Shown in pieces: positions 1-11,660 of a stretch of 64,000 bases of DNA. Position numbers and translations under genes: made by a program. Location of the stretch: assembly GCA_051453625.1 (NCBI GenBank), contig JBOZIK010000001.1, positions 274,284,736-274,348,735 on the forward strand, in the 5' to 3' direction. The notes beneath the pieces were generated by a model, which was not told where the DNA came from, did not search any database, and saw only the letters and a list, made by a program, of their open reading frames with translations. The first letter of the stretch is position 1. Every line of letters begins with the position of its first letter. The stretch comes from Welwitschia mirabilis. Lineage: Eukaryota; Gnetophyta; Gnetopsida; Welwitschiales.

Positions 1-280
1 CCCCAAAACATCCTAAAAGTTTCTAAAAACTAACTATAATCCATTTTTGACCAATCATGTTTTACTTTCATTTTTTATTTTTCATCTTCAGTCTCACTTT
101 CCTTATCTTTATAATAATTCTAATTTGAAATATAATATTTGACATCACTTCTAAGATTATTTTTATTTTATTTTTTTCCCCATGCATCGTAGCCTAATTT
201 AAATTGCTTTGTACCTTTTATTTTTATAGTTTTAATAAAATGACATATCCTGTTAATGTACTTCAACTTGTTCTCACATT
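1..280. other. AT-rich edge, no gene seen
   Basis: No coding region or RNA gene is visible. The stretch is T-rich non-coding sequence leading into the LTR-like repeat G that starts around 280. Its low GC and lack of open frames match the rest of the window. Confidence 0.5.
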
Positions 281-1768
281 TAGCATTGTTTTTTCATATC
301 TTTTAAACTTTAATAACATTGTTAAACTTTGGTTTGGAATTATGGAATTTGGCATTTAGGCTTTAAAATTTTATTTTTTAAATACCTTATTTTTTAAAAA
401 TCTAGCCAAAATTTTTAATATTTCTTATCATTTTCACATAATGCTTAAATGTTTTTTGTAGCAATTTTTCCATGTTTTTCATAATTCATCAAACATTTTT
501 CTAAGAAACTAGAAAAAGTTTGTTTAATGGTATGTTAAAATGTAAAAATTGACATTAATATCAAGTATATTAAACTAATTTATCATAGTAAAGATATCAA
601 TTTAGCTAATTTAATCATAAAACTATGTATTTGGGTATTTTGTATGTCATGTTTATTATTATACATTTTCCCAGGACATTTTCAAGAATTTAGCATCATT
701 TTAGAGCATGTGGCATAAATTAGAGTTGAATAGGTAGAAAACATAGGTGGCACTGGTCACTTATATGGTGGTATTGGTCATTTGATGAAACTTGTCTTTA
801 AAAATATGTTTCTAAAACCATCATGGAACAGTGATCAACTTCTAATTGTGGGCTTAGTTAATTACTACACTAAAAACAACTATTATCTATATTCTCATGT
901 GATATTGGTGCAAGAGACACATGGTAATGATATATGGAAGTAACATATGGTTAGTTAGAATATTAAGCCACCCTACCTAAGGATACGTAATAAATAATTT
1001 AAAGTACACACCTAACACTAAAAGATTTCAACCATTCTAATATTATCATTTCTTATGAAAAGGATGAATCATCCCTTATTGTAAAAGGGAATCTTAGTGG
1101 TAAAAGCTTTGGAGTAAAGCATTCTTCACAATGTTTTTCTACGCTCCCACTTTAGAAGTAAGCTAGTTTTGAGGCTAGATTTGATGAGTTTATAATAGTT
1201 TTACTTTCTTTCATTAATGTAATATGATTTTTTCATTTTTGTAAAATACTACTTATTCTATCTTGATTTTAAGTTGTAACTAATGTTGTGCTTTTAAAGC
1301 TTGAATGAGACTACATTGTTAAAAAATTTTATTTATCAAGTGAGTTTCTTAAATTTATCTCTTAGTTGTAGTAAACTTTCTTATGAATCTTAAGCATTTT
1401 TGTTCTTACTTTCCATGCCTACATTAGGCTATGAAGGATTAAAGCAACTAAGGAATTTACTAACACTCATGTAGTGAATAAGACTATGTCACCATGATTT
1501 AAGCCATAATGACTTAATAATCTAAGGTTTATTTTAGGAATTTATATTATATTATTGAAGTAAAGGTTTTGTTATTAGATGATTTAAGTTATACCTTTGG
1601 AGTTATCTCATTTCCCTTTCTCATCATCAAACTTTAATTCATTTCAATCTCAATTTTTGGTTTTGTTTTAGATACTTGCAAGTGAGAGAAATTTGTGTTA
1701 TCACTATTTGATTTGTTATATTGATTTATTTCCATGAAAATAATAACATCACAAGCCTATTACAAATA
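281..1768 (+). repeat. Repeat G, copy 1 (LTR-like)
   Basis: This is one of three related copies of a non-coding repeat; the others are at 1869-3100 and 31500-34330. Shared landmarks in order are a block matching 32840-33060, a block of 'atggtgatg/ggcact' words around 740-960, a promoter-like T/A stretch near 1080, a 'cttgaatgagactac' block near 1300, and an end near 1740 with 'tccatgaaaataataacatcac'. The layout (upstream region, TATA-like sequence, leader) resembles an LTR on the plus strand. Copies differ too much to be allelic. No internal coding region can be attached, so the family is unassigned. The right edge is cut by a 100-N gap. Confidence 0.5.
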
Positions 1769-1868
1769 NNNNNNNNNNNNNNNNNNNNNNNNNNNNNNNN
1801 NNNNNNNNNNNNNNNNNNNNNNNNNNNNNNNNNNNNNNNNNNNNNNNNNNNNNNNNNNNNNNNNNNNN

Positions 1869-3100
1869 TGGTTACCTATATGATGGAACTAATCCCTTAA
1901 TAAAACTAACTTATGAACTTATGTTTTAATACTCTTGTGAAAAGAAATCAACTTGTAGTTATGGGCTTAATTAATTATTACATTAGAAATAACTATTATT
2001 TTTAATGGCATGTGGTAGTAATGCAGAAAATACATGGCAATAACATATGATAGTGACATGCGTGATGGCATTGGAGATACATAGCAATAGCATTACTTGG
2101 TAGAAGCATCATAANNNNNNNNNNNNNNNNNNNNNNNNNNNNNNNNNNNNNNNNNNNNNNNNNNNNNNNNNNNNNNNNNNNNNNNNNNNNNNNNNNNNNN
2201 NNNNNNNNNNNNNNATTACTTGGTAGAAGCATCATAATCTAAAGATCAAGTGTTATTCTCATAACAATAACCTCCATCAAGCACTACAAGACAAAAGATC
2301 TAACCATTCTATCTAATGCTACATCATAAGAATTTATAGCTATCTGTCAAACATTAAACGCTACACTACATTATCCCTATCTTTACTTATAAAAAGGGAT
2401 AAGTACCCTTTATGATAGATTAATATTATTAGTAAATGCTTTAAAAGGCATATCATCATGTCAGTTTAAGCTTCTCCTTTGGAAGCAAGCTATATTTAAG
2501 GCTATCTTTGAAGAGTCTATATTAGTTTTTCTTTCATCCTTTGATGTGATGTAATTCCTATTTTTCATGAAATAGTAGTTATTTATCCTTTATTTTGAGT
2601 GTAGTTAACATTTCAATTTAAATGCTTCAATGAGACTACAGTCTTGAGTTGTTTGATTATCAAGTGATTTTCTTAATGTTACCTATTAGCTTGAGTCATC
2701 TTATTTGATAGATCTTGAGTACATTAGTTCTTACTTTTTAAGCTTATATTAGGCTATGTAAGATCAAATAAACTAAGGATTTTACCAACACTTATGTGGT
2801 AAATAAGATTATCTTATCATGATCTTAGCCATTATGAATTAATTATTTTACCTCTACTTTAATAATTTATAGTATATTGTTAAACTAAAGATTCTGCTAC
2901 TAGATGATTCAAGCTAGACCTTTAGAATGACTCATTTCCCTACTTTATCATTTAAGTTCAAATTCATTATAGCTTAATTTTTAGTTTCGTTTTAATTATT
3001 TTTTATAGGTTTAGATAATTTTATGTTAGTTCTTTTTATTCCTATCACAATTTATTCCCATGAAAGAAATAACATTAGGATTCTACTATAATGATGATCT
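1869..3100 (+). repeat. Repeat G, copy 2 (LTR-like)
   Basis: This second, diverged copy of repeat G aligns from about position 760 of copy 1 onward (shared 'tgggcttaattaattattacat' region) and also matches 33180-34330. It contains a TATA-like 'ttataaaaagg' near 2388, which fits transcription on the plus strand. The 100-N gap at 2115-2214 is bordered on both sides by the same 23 bases ending 'gcatcataa', so that gap probably hides nothing. It ends where repeat R begins, near 3100. No coding capacity is seen. Confidence 0.5.
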
Positions 3101-5752
3101 CAGTATATAAATTATGAAATATAGACATAAAAAGCATCTTAGATATTTATACTTCATAGGGATTTGGTTTTAAATGATGATACTAATTTATTGTGCTAAA
3201 AATATTTGCTTTTTATATTCATTCTTCTATCAATCATGCATAAGTCCTTGATGAAGCTTGAATTTTGATGAAATAAGATATTAATATTCATATTTTTGCA
3301 TTACTCTTTGAACTATAATACTACACTTATATGTATTTTTGTAATTTTTAAGTGATAAAAATCTTAGATACTTAATAAAATTAAGACAATACATTGTGAT
3401 CCATTTTGAGGATATCTATGATAATCATGATTAGGAGGTTAATACTTAAGGAAAAAATGTGGAGCATGGAGAACTACTTTAATCTATTAGCTTTACAAAT
3501 GANNNNNNNNNNNNNNNNNNNNNNNNNNNNNNNNNNNNNNNNNNNNNNNNNNNNNNNNNNNNNNNNNNNNNNNNNNNNNNNNNNNNNNNNNNNNNNNNNN
3601 NNATTTATTGTGTTAAAAAGATTTGCTTTTTATATTCATTCTTCTATCAATCATGCATAATTCCTTGATGAAGCTTAAATTTTGATGAAATAAGATATTA
3701 ATATTCATACTTTTGCATTATTCTTTGAACTATAATACTATACTTATATGTATTTTTGTACTTTTTAAGTGATGAAAATCTTAGATACTTAACAAAATTA
3801 AGACAATACATTGTGATCCATTTTGAGGATATCTATGATAATAATGATTAGGAGGTTAAGACTCAAGGCAAAAATGTGGATCATGGATAACTACTTTAAT
3901 CTATTAGCTTTACAAATGATCTACAATCCTTATTTTAAAATCATATCCTATCTCCTTTCTAATGTGACAATTTTAACTCATTTTAACACTAGATACATGA
4001 CATTAGATGACATCAAATCCTTTTAGAATACCTTGAAAATTCACATTCCAAGAGCCATAATTTGTTTAATTCTAGTGTTTTCATGTATTATCAGCCATAA
4101 GAGATATAATTTAGTTAATTTATTTTTTTGAAATGAAAGCAGTTATTTTTTAAACTACTTTTTGAACTAAAACACAATATCCATGAGTAAAATGATGCTG
4201 TAGTAATAGTTTTACTAAGTTAAACATGAATTACATGTAGAAATTGTTGGTTATGATAACTCTTTAGCTTGAAATTGATGTAAGTGCACCTATAAAATTT
4301 CCTCTCAATGCTCAAACTCATATAATATTGTTACTATATTAATTTTATACCATTTTACTGCTCTTAAGGAAATCTCAGTCATTATTAAGTATTAAAAGGA
4401 TATTTTCTACCACATTTCTTTCTTCTTGCTTCAATTTCCAAGTTAACATTTTCTTTATATTATATTTGAAAGTATTAAACATTATTCATTGTCATATTTT
4501 ACTATTATACACATCTATTTTTATCCTCTTATATCCTCTCACATTCCATTTCCCATCACATTTTCTCCCATTTTCATCTATCTCAGGGGCATTATAAGGG
4601 TGATGAAGTGCATGTAACTTGGTGGTGTAAAAGAAGAAGAAGTTAATAAATCTTATAAGCATTTTGATTAGAGACTAATGAAAAGGGTTATGATTTCATT
4701 AAAAAATAATAAATATCCTTTTCTCTTATGTTTCAATGTTTTTGTTTACTTAATTTATTGATTTTCATTATGATTTTATTTCAATTATATTAGATTTCTT
4801 ATAGCATACTACATACTTTATGCTAATTGGATTGTTATTTATTTAGTATCTATCATAGAATACTATAATTTTTCATGTTTAGTCACTCTATATTAAATAA
4901 AACATGTGTTTTATTCCTGTTCTCTCTTATTTTCTCCATTCTTTTAGTACATTTTCTTTGGATTCCACTTTTTTCCCTAAGAAAATAATGATTCATTTTT
5001 ATTTTTTATGTTCTAAGAGTAGTAGTTTGAATTACGAATATATTATTAACTAATTTTCAAAATAAATATTACATATTTTTACATTGATTATTATTTCTTT
5101 TTCTCCCCTTCTCAAAATCGAAGAAGCTTAGTTAATTTTATGACTTGGTTTAATCCTAACTCCTTTTCTAAAACTTTGATGGTTTTAAATTTTTTTAGTG
5201 CCTTTATTAAATAAGTTAAATTTTTATCTAAAAGAATTCACAACCCAAGTTTGAGCTTTAAGACCCCTTTTTGAACCATTTGAAATCAAAGTTATAAGTT
5301 TATGTAGAAAATTTTGTGTACTATGGAATCTTAGTTTTACTTTTTTTTGCATAGTCAATTTCATTATCATTATTAATGTCTTTCTAAAATTTCAAATCCT
5401 ATCTTATATTAAGTTTTGTATACTTTTTAAAAATGCAATCTATTTTTTTATTAAGCTTTCTATTTTTCTTAATATTCTAAGTCATAGTGGGGTTGATTAT
5501 ATTTTTTATAGGTTTGTCTAGATGACTTATTTCTATTGGGTTTAATTAATTTTATTTGATATTTAATTTTTAATTCTAGAAAATTATATTAGGCTATATT
5601 TTAAGTATTTTGAAGGTTCTAAGAATTTCTAAGTCTATATTTATAGATTTCATTTCTCACTCTCTCTTTTCTCTCTCTTCTTAATTTTCTTTATTTCTTT
5701 CAGTCAAGGCTTTTATCAATTACTTATTAATTTGGAACCTAATTTAGATGTT
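3101..5752 (+). repeat. Repeat R, copy 1, left part
   Basis: This is a non-coding repeat that aligns along its length with 21180-23530. Landmarks are the 'gatgaaataagatattaatattcat' word near 3690, the 'attttctcccattttcatc' and 'ggcattataagggtgatgaagtgcatgt' block near 4560-4615, an 'aacccctttttgaaccattt' word near 5262, and a CT-rich tract near 5655-5695. The CT-rich tract and other words recall long chromoviral (Del/Tekay-type) gypsy LTRs, but this is only an impression. It is interrupted at 5752 by copia element A and continues at 19349. Positions 3183-3502 and 3603-3922 are near-identical flanks of a 100-N gap, so one is probably redundant. The short frames in it (for example 3823-4026) are chance ORFs. 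Confidence 0.6.
5748..5752. repeat. Target-site duplication, left, of element A
   Basis: ATGTT lies immediately before the left LTR of copia element A and recurs at 19349-19353 immediately after the right LTR. The uninterrupted R copies near 23517 and 24198 carry the same word once, in the same context (after 'cctaactta'). Confidence 0.75.
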
Positions 5753-7300
5753 TAAGGCTCTAGAACCCTATAGGAGGAGGTGATTAGAATTTAACAAACA
5801 TAAATTAATTTAAAAAGCTATCTTCACAAAGTATTAAATACTAAAAATATTTGTGTATATGAAGTATCAAAAATTATCTAAAAGAAAAATAATTGAAAAC
5901 ATAAAATACCAATGGAAATATACACATGATTTATAGTGGTTTGAAAAACCCTCTACTTCACTTTGAGTAAGTCACTTCTACTCAAAACTAATTCAGAGCT
6001 TCATTACTCACTTTCGAAGTATCTCAGGTTCACCTATAATCTTTTACAATTGGACTTTTTGGAGGCTCAATCTCAATCTTTTAAGAAAATACTTTTTGGT
6101 NNNNNNNNNNNNNNNNNNNNNNNNNNNNNNNNNNNNNNNNNNNNNNNNNNNNNNNNNNNNNNNNNNNNNNNNNNNNNNNNNNNNNNNNNNNNNNNNNNNN
6201 AAAATATAAAATACCAATGGAAATAGATACATGATTTATAGTGGTTTGGAAAGCCCTCTACTTCACTTTCATTAAGTATCTTCTATCCAAGAGTGATTTA
6301 GATCTTCATTACTCACTTTCAAAGTATCTCAGGTTCACCTGTAATCTTTTACAATTGGACTTTTTGGAGGCTCAATCTCAACCTTTTAAAAGAATATTTT
6401 TTGGTATCAATAGTATACCACAATGCATAGGCTTTACCAAATCTGAGGTAAAATAATGATTATACTACATTATCTAAAATGATATCACAAATCTAAGTGC
6501 ATACACTACAAACTGATTTATTAAAGAACTGATAATCAAAAGATGCTCATTTAATTTTTTGTTTAATTAGGAATGGTACAATAATTTTGAGAGCTGAGGA
6601 ATACATAGGAGATACATTTTAAGATCTTACAAGTAGATCTGATTTTATAATAGATAAAGTAAAAATGCAATGGCTATAAAAAATCCCATTTCTATCACAA
6701 CTGTGGACCACTCAAAATGTCCAGTTGACCTTATTGAATGTCACCACTAAAGTTAATTAATCTCATCTTCTTTTATTTAATCTAGGTTCTTTACATCTTC
6801 ATATCTAGTTGACCCCATCTGGGATCTGATCAATCACATATCTAGTTAACCACATTTTAATTTAGTCAACCCCATATGAAAAAAAGTGAAAAGCAACATG
6901 TTTAGCCTAGGTTCGGTCAACCCCTCAGTAATTTGGTCAATCCCTTGATGACAAAGTTAAAAACATTTTTTGTCTAGATTTATTGACTTCTCTAGAATCC
7001 AATCAATCCCTTAACGAGCAGATGTAATAATCTATTGTACAAGTCTAGTTGATCCCTCAAGAATCTAGTAAACCCCTCAGTAATTTGGTTTTGACACTTC
7101 TTAGTGCAGGTTTGGTCAACTCCTGGGGAATCTAGTCAACCCTTTTGAGGGATTGTAACTTGTTAGGTTCAAGTAAGGCTAGTAACAAAATTTTACTACT
7201 TTTGACCTATATGAATTAATATTTTTTATAAGGGATATAACACTTTTATTAAACTATAAAATGTTAGTTTGACATCAACTTAGTAAATTATAACTTAACA
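5753..7300 (-). repeat. 3' LTR of copia element A
   Basis: It aligns with 17781-19348 over its whole length. On the minus strand it starts with TG at 7300 and ends near 5753, where the expected CA complement reads TA, a C-to-T type decay. The upstream half (about 6700-7160) holds a cluster of GTYRACC-like motifs. Positions 5897-6100 and 6201-6404 are the two flanks of a 100-N gap and repeat each other, so the real LTR is nearer 1.2 kb. The frames at 5963-6226 and 6241-6456 on plus are chance ORFs in the duplicated part. Confidence 0.8.
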
Positions 7301-7313
7301 ATCTACCCCTTTG
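7301..7313 (-). other. Polypurine tract of element A
   Basis: On the minus strand this reads caaaggggtagat and directly abuts the TG start of the 3' LTR. This is the position where plus-strand DNA synthesis is primed in LTR retrotransposons. Confidence 0.7.
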
Positions 7314-8094
7314 ACATGGGTGGTAAACTATAATTAGTTGAAAATATTAATTGGAAAACTCCCCCTTATAAAATGCATATTAGATGTGCTAAAAAATTTA
7401 ATAACCATATTTATCTAAATGAAACATTCATAATATTTTTCTAAATAAAGTCATATATATGAACAAATTGAAAGTATATTTTATGAGACATATAATATTA
7501 ACTAATAGATATAATAAAAGCATAGTTTATGGGAAATGGACTATGAATTAATAGATAAGACAAAATGATACTAAATGCATTTTTATTAATTAGTCTTAAG
7601 GATTACAATAGAAGGATACTGATAAGAAAGAAATTACAATTGAGAATAACTAATAAGTACTACTTAGAACAACTAATAATAATTGATAATACAACTACTA
7701 TTTCTCACCCTTTGAATAATAATGGCAAAGGATAGAAAAGGAAAAATAACAAGAATAATTAGAAAATAATANNNNNNNNNNNNNNNNNNNNNNNNNNNNN
7801 NNNNNNNNNNNNNNNNNNNNNNNNNNNNNNNNNNNNNNNNNNNNNNNNNNNNNNNNNNNNNNNNNNNNNNNGTATATTTTATGAGACATATAATATTAAC
7901 TAATAGATATAACAAAGGCATAGTTCATGGGAGATGTAATATGAATTATTAGATAAGACAAAATGATACTAAATGAATTTTTATTAATTAATCTTAAGGA
8001 GTACAACAGAAGGATACTGATAAGAAAGAAATTACAACTGAGAATAACTAACAAGTACTACTTAAAATAATTGATAAAAATTCTAATACAACTA

Positions 8095-10090
8095 CTATTT
8101 CTTCCCCTTTGAATAATAATGGCAAAGGAGAGAAAAGGAAAAATAACAAGAACAATTNNNNNNNNNNNNNNNNNNNNNNNNNNNNNNNNNNNNNNNNNNN
8201 NNNNNNNNNNNNNNNNNNNNNNCCTTTAGAATCTGGATCCTCTTCTTTCTCTTCTTCAATTGCCTTTTGAACAAAGCTACGGCTTTCTTAGAAGTGTCAA
8301 GAAGCTCATACCCTACTACAATAAGAGCCTCTTTCATGTGCTAAGTGCAGGAATCCAACCTTTTCAGGTAGGAAAGAGTCTCTTTAGGAGAGATTTACTT
8401 TGAATAAGAAGATTTAAAAGGTTTCTTAGATCTAGAAAAAAATGTTCATGCGGGACAGGGTTACACACCTAATGGAAGACATAGGATTTAAAATTTCTAG
8501 CTTGAAGTGTAGTTGGACTCTAATTGATGACAGATATTCGGGATTAAAATAGAGTAACAAAGAGCCCTATTTTTATGATACTCTAACTAAGAAATCATAT
8601 TTTTAAGAATAATGGGAGAAGCATTAATAGAATGATCAGTTCCTACCAAATACAAAAGATAAGCCTGATAGTTGGAGGTTTTATTATAATGATCTACAAA
8701 AGGTANNNNNNNNNNNNNNNNNNNNNNNNNNNNNNNNNNNNNNNNNNNNNNNNNNNNNNNNNNNNNNNNNNNNNNNNNNNNNNNNNNNNNNNNNNNNNNN
8801 NNNNNTCTTCAATTGCCTTTTGAACAAAGCTACCGGCTTTCTCAGAAGTATCAACAACCTCATACCCTGCTACAATGAGAGCCTCTTTCATGTGCTGAGT
8901 ATAGGAATCCAACCTCTTCAGGTAGGAAAGAATCTCTTTAGGAGAGATCTGCTTTGAAGAAGAAGATTTGGAAGATTTCTTAGATCTTAAAAAAAAAATG
9001 CGGGACAGGATTACACACCTAATGGAAGACATAGGATTTAAAATTTCTAGCTTGAAGTGCAACTAGACTCTGAATTGATGATAGATATTTGGAACCAAAA
9101 TAGAGTAAGGAAGAGTCCTATTTTTATGATACTCTAACTAAGAAATCATAATTTTAAGAATAATGGAAGGAGCATTGATGGAATAATAGTTCCTACCAAA
9201 TACAATAGATAAGCCTGATAGTTAGAGGTTTTATCATAATGACCTACAAGAGGTAAGAAATTATAAGTAAGAATTAAATGGAGAAAATGGTATTTTGGGG
9301 TAAGGTAGGAGATGGAAAGGGTGGTTTTCCACCAAATGAGTTTACCACAGAGCTCCTTGATGATCTCTGCCTTATCCTCCATGGAGCTATACAAGGGTCA
9401 AAACTCCTCATAATCTTCTCTAGGGATATTTGTAAAGGAGACTATCATATCTATAGTAACTCTAATTCTTCTCCCAAAAATAAGGATTGTAATGGTGGAG
9501 GAATTAACATCAAAGGAAGCATTACAGTAAAACACATGAGTAAAAAAAGGGTAGACTATCCTAAAGACATCAAGAAAATAAGATAGATCAAGTTCATTTA
9601 GCTTTACCACATCCCTTAACTCTGTAAGTTTCCCAGAAGTAACAAGCCTTTCTTAATAAACAGGCTTTTTTTCGAACTTCTCTAAGAATCTTTCTAAAGC
9701 CTCATTTAACATTCCAAAGTAAAAATATCTTGGATCTTTACTAGTTGGCTTCTTTTGATGATATCTTATAGAAGTTCCTTTATAATTTAAAAACATGTGG
9801 CACTTCCTGAAGCTAAAAGAAATNNNNNNNNNNNNNNNNNNNNNNNNNNNNNNNNNNNNNNNNNNNNNNNNNNNNNNNNNNNNNNNNNNNNNNNNNNNNN
9901 NNNNNNNNNNNNNNNNNNNNNNNAAGCAACAAGCCTTTCTTAATAAACAAGCTTTTTTTCAAACTTCTCTAAGAAGCTTTCTAAATCCTCATTTGACATT
10001 CCAAAGTAAAAATATCTTGGATTTTTACTAGTTAGCTTATTTTGATGATATCTTCTAGAGGAATCCTTTATAATTTAAAAACATGTGGCA
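8095..10090 (-). pseudogene. Element A 3' ORF, plant transposon-protein-like, broken
   Basis: This degenerate reading frame lies downstream of RNase H and upstream of the polypurine tract, on the element's own strand. The best stretches are 9610-9398, 9394-9146 and 9062-8806. The first contains TITILIFGRRIRVTIDMIVS then PREDYEEF; the next contains LTPKYHFLHLILTYNFLP followed by a hydrophobic segment. I associate this layout with the 'putative plant transposon protein' domain (Pfam PF20167 group), by recall rather than by search. The C-terminal part is Ser/Lys-rich, then has a KEALIVAGYE block and an acidic EEKEED-type tail. A homologous ORF occurs in element B (40200-41231), which supports genuine coding history. 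The initiator appears lost near 10090. Gap-flank duplications (9633-9823 against 9924 onward; 8251-8705 against 8806 onward) inflate it. Its function is unknown; calling it env-like would be speculative. Confidence 0.65.
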
Positions 10091-10325
10091 CCTCTTGAAG
10101 GTAAAAGAAATGAAAAGAAATAGCTAGATCTAAGAGAGACAGGTAGAGTAATATGAATGANNNNNNNNNNNNNNNNNNNNNNNNNNNNNNNNNNNNNNNN
10201 NNNNNNNNNNNNNNNNNNNNNNNNNNNNNNNNNNNNNNNNNNNNNNNNNNNNNNNNNNNNGAAATAGCTAGATCTAAGAGAGACAGGTTGACTAATATGA
10301 ATAAGGAAGGTTAGGGCTCCATAAG

Positions 10326-10337
10326 ATTTTATAAATA
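10326..10337 (-). promoter_or_regulatory. TATA-like box before the 3' ORF of A
   Basis: On the minus strand this reads TATTTATAAAAT, about 240 assembled bases ahead of the 3' ORF (less after removing the duplicated gap flank at 10161-10260). It follows the GTYRACC-like cluster at 10380-10615. Element B has the equivalent box at 41391-41399. Confidence 0.45.
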
Positions 10338-10379
10338 GGGGCAATTAAATTGGGTCCTTCACTTATCTCCCACTCTATA

Positions 10380-10615
10380 ACCCTGCAAGTCTAGTTGACT
10401 GAGTTCTAATCTAGTTGATCCAAGGAGACTCAGGATACAAAAATTTCTAGGTCTAATTAACTAGGACTTTATTCTAATTGACCTAACTAGATTTAGGTAG
10501 ATCTGGGAAAGATCAAGCAACCAAATAAAAATGTAGTTAATCGACTTCTTCTCTAGATCTAATTAATCCAATACAAGATTTGGTCAACTACCCTACCTTT
10601 AGTCAAAGGATGGAG
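10380..10615 (-). promoter_or_regulatory. GTYRACC-like motif cluster upstream of the 3' ORF of A
   Basis: Between the RNase H end and the TATA-like box the plus strand shows repeated words such as ctagttgact, ctagttgatcc, ctaattgacc and tttggtcaact. The same near-palindromic core (GTYRAC followed by C/T) recurs in the upstream halves of the LTRs of A and B. It may represent repeated binding sites; no factor is identified. Confidence 0.45.
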
Positions 10616-10619
10616 AGAT

Positions 10620-11660
10620 AACATCATCTCACAATGAAGTCTTAGAAAGTTATGAAAGTTTAGGGGCTTTATGAAAATATTAGCTAATTGTCTATTAGTA
10701 ATTATAAAATTCATATAAATCTTGCCTTTTTCGACTTGATCTCTAAGAAAATAATGTCTTAGTTTAATATGTTTAGTTTAAGAATGTTTAATAAGGTTTT
10801 TTGATATATTAATTGCACTTGTATTATTACAAAATATTGAAACCTATTCAAAATTTACTTCAAAGTCTTTGAGCATTTATTTCATCCATAGAAGATGGGT
10901 ACAGTAACTCCTTATTGCTACATATTATAATTTTGCTATAAAAATGGAGATAGAATTGTGCTTTGTACTTGCTCATCCTACCAAACATGATCCTACATGA
11001 AAATAATTTCTACTAATGATTTTTCTATTATCTTTACAACTAGCTTGGTCTACATTACTAAAACCTATAAGTTCAAAAGAAGTTTCTATAAGATACCATA
11101 GTCCATAATCACTTGTGCCTTTTATATATCTTATGATCTTGTTGACTGCTTGANNNNNNNNNNNNNNNNNNNNNNNNNNNNNNNNNNNNNNNNNNNNNNN
11201 NNNNNNNNNNNNNNNNNNNNNNNNNNNNNNNNNNNNNNNNNNNNNNNNNNNNNAAAATGATGTATTTGTTTAATATGTTTAGTTCAAGAATGTTTAATAA
11301 GGTTTTTTGATATATTAATTGCACTAGTATTATTACAAAGTATTAGAACCTATTCAAAATTTACTTCAAATTCTATGAACATTTCTTTCATCCATTGTAG
11401 ATGGGTACAGCAACTCCCTATTGCTACATATTATACTTTTTCTATAAAAATGAAGATAGAATTTTGCTTTGTACTTGCTCATCCTATCAAACATAATCCT
11501 ACATGAAAATAATTTCTACTAATGCTTTTTCTATTATCTTTACAACCAGCTCTTTCTACATTACTAAAACCTACAAGTTCAAAAGAAGTTTCTGTAAGAT
11601 ACCATAGTCCATAATCACTTGTGATTTTTAAATGTCTTATGATCTTTTTAACTTCTTGAA
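10620..11660 (-). pseudogene. Element A RNase H domain, broken
   Basis: Conceptual translation on the minus strand gives, in order, a SDYGLWY-type block near 11620, GFSNVERAGCKDNRKS, a GSCCTHLQWMKEM-type block, an LCNNTSAINISKN block near 10830 and a terminal QLANIFIKPL block near 10670. These are the standard landmarks of copia RNase H, which removes RNA from the RNA:DNA hybrid. Stops and frameshifts are frequent. The region is assembled twice around the gap at 11154-11253 (10753-11153 repeats in 11254-11650). It marks the 3' end of pol. Confidence 0.8.

Noticed and set aside
3406-4026. Plus-strand frames at 3406, 3823 and 21382 with similar peptides as a coding family
   Set aside because: The whole repeat R is similar at DNA level, with indels and stops outside these frames. 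No known motif is present.
9278-9586. Plus-strand 102-codon frame at 9278-9586
   Set aside because: It is antisense to the recognisable 3' ORF of element A, which has a homologue in element B on the same strand.
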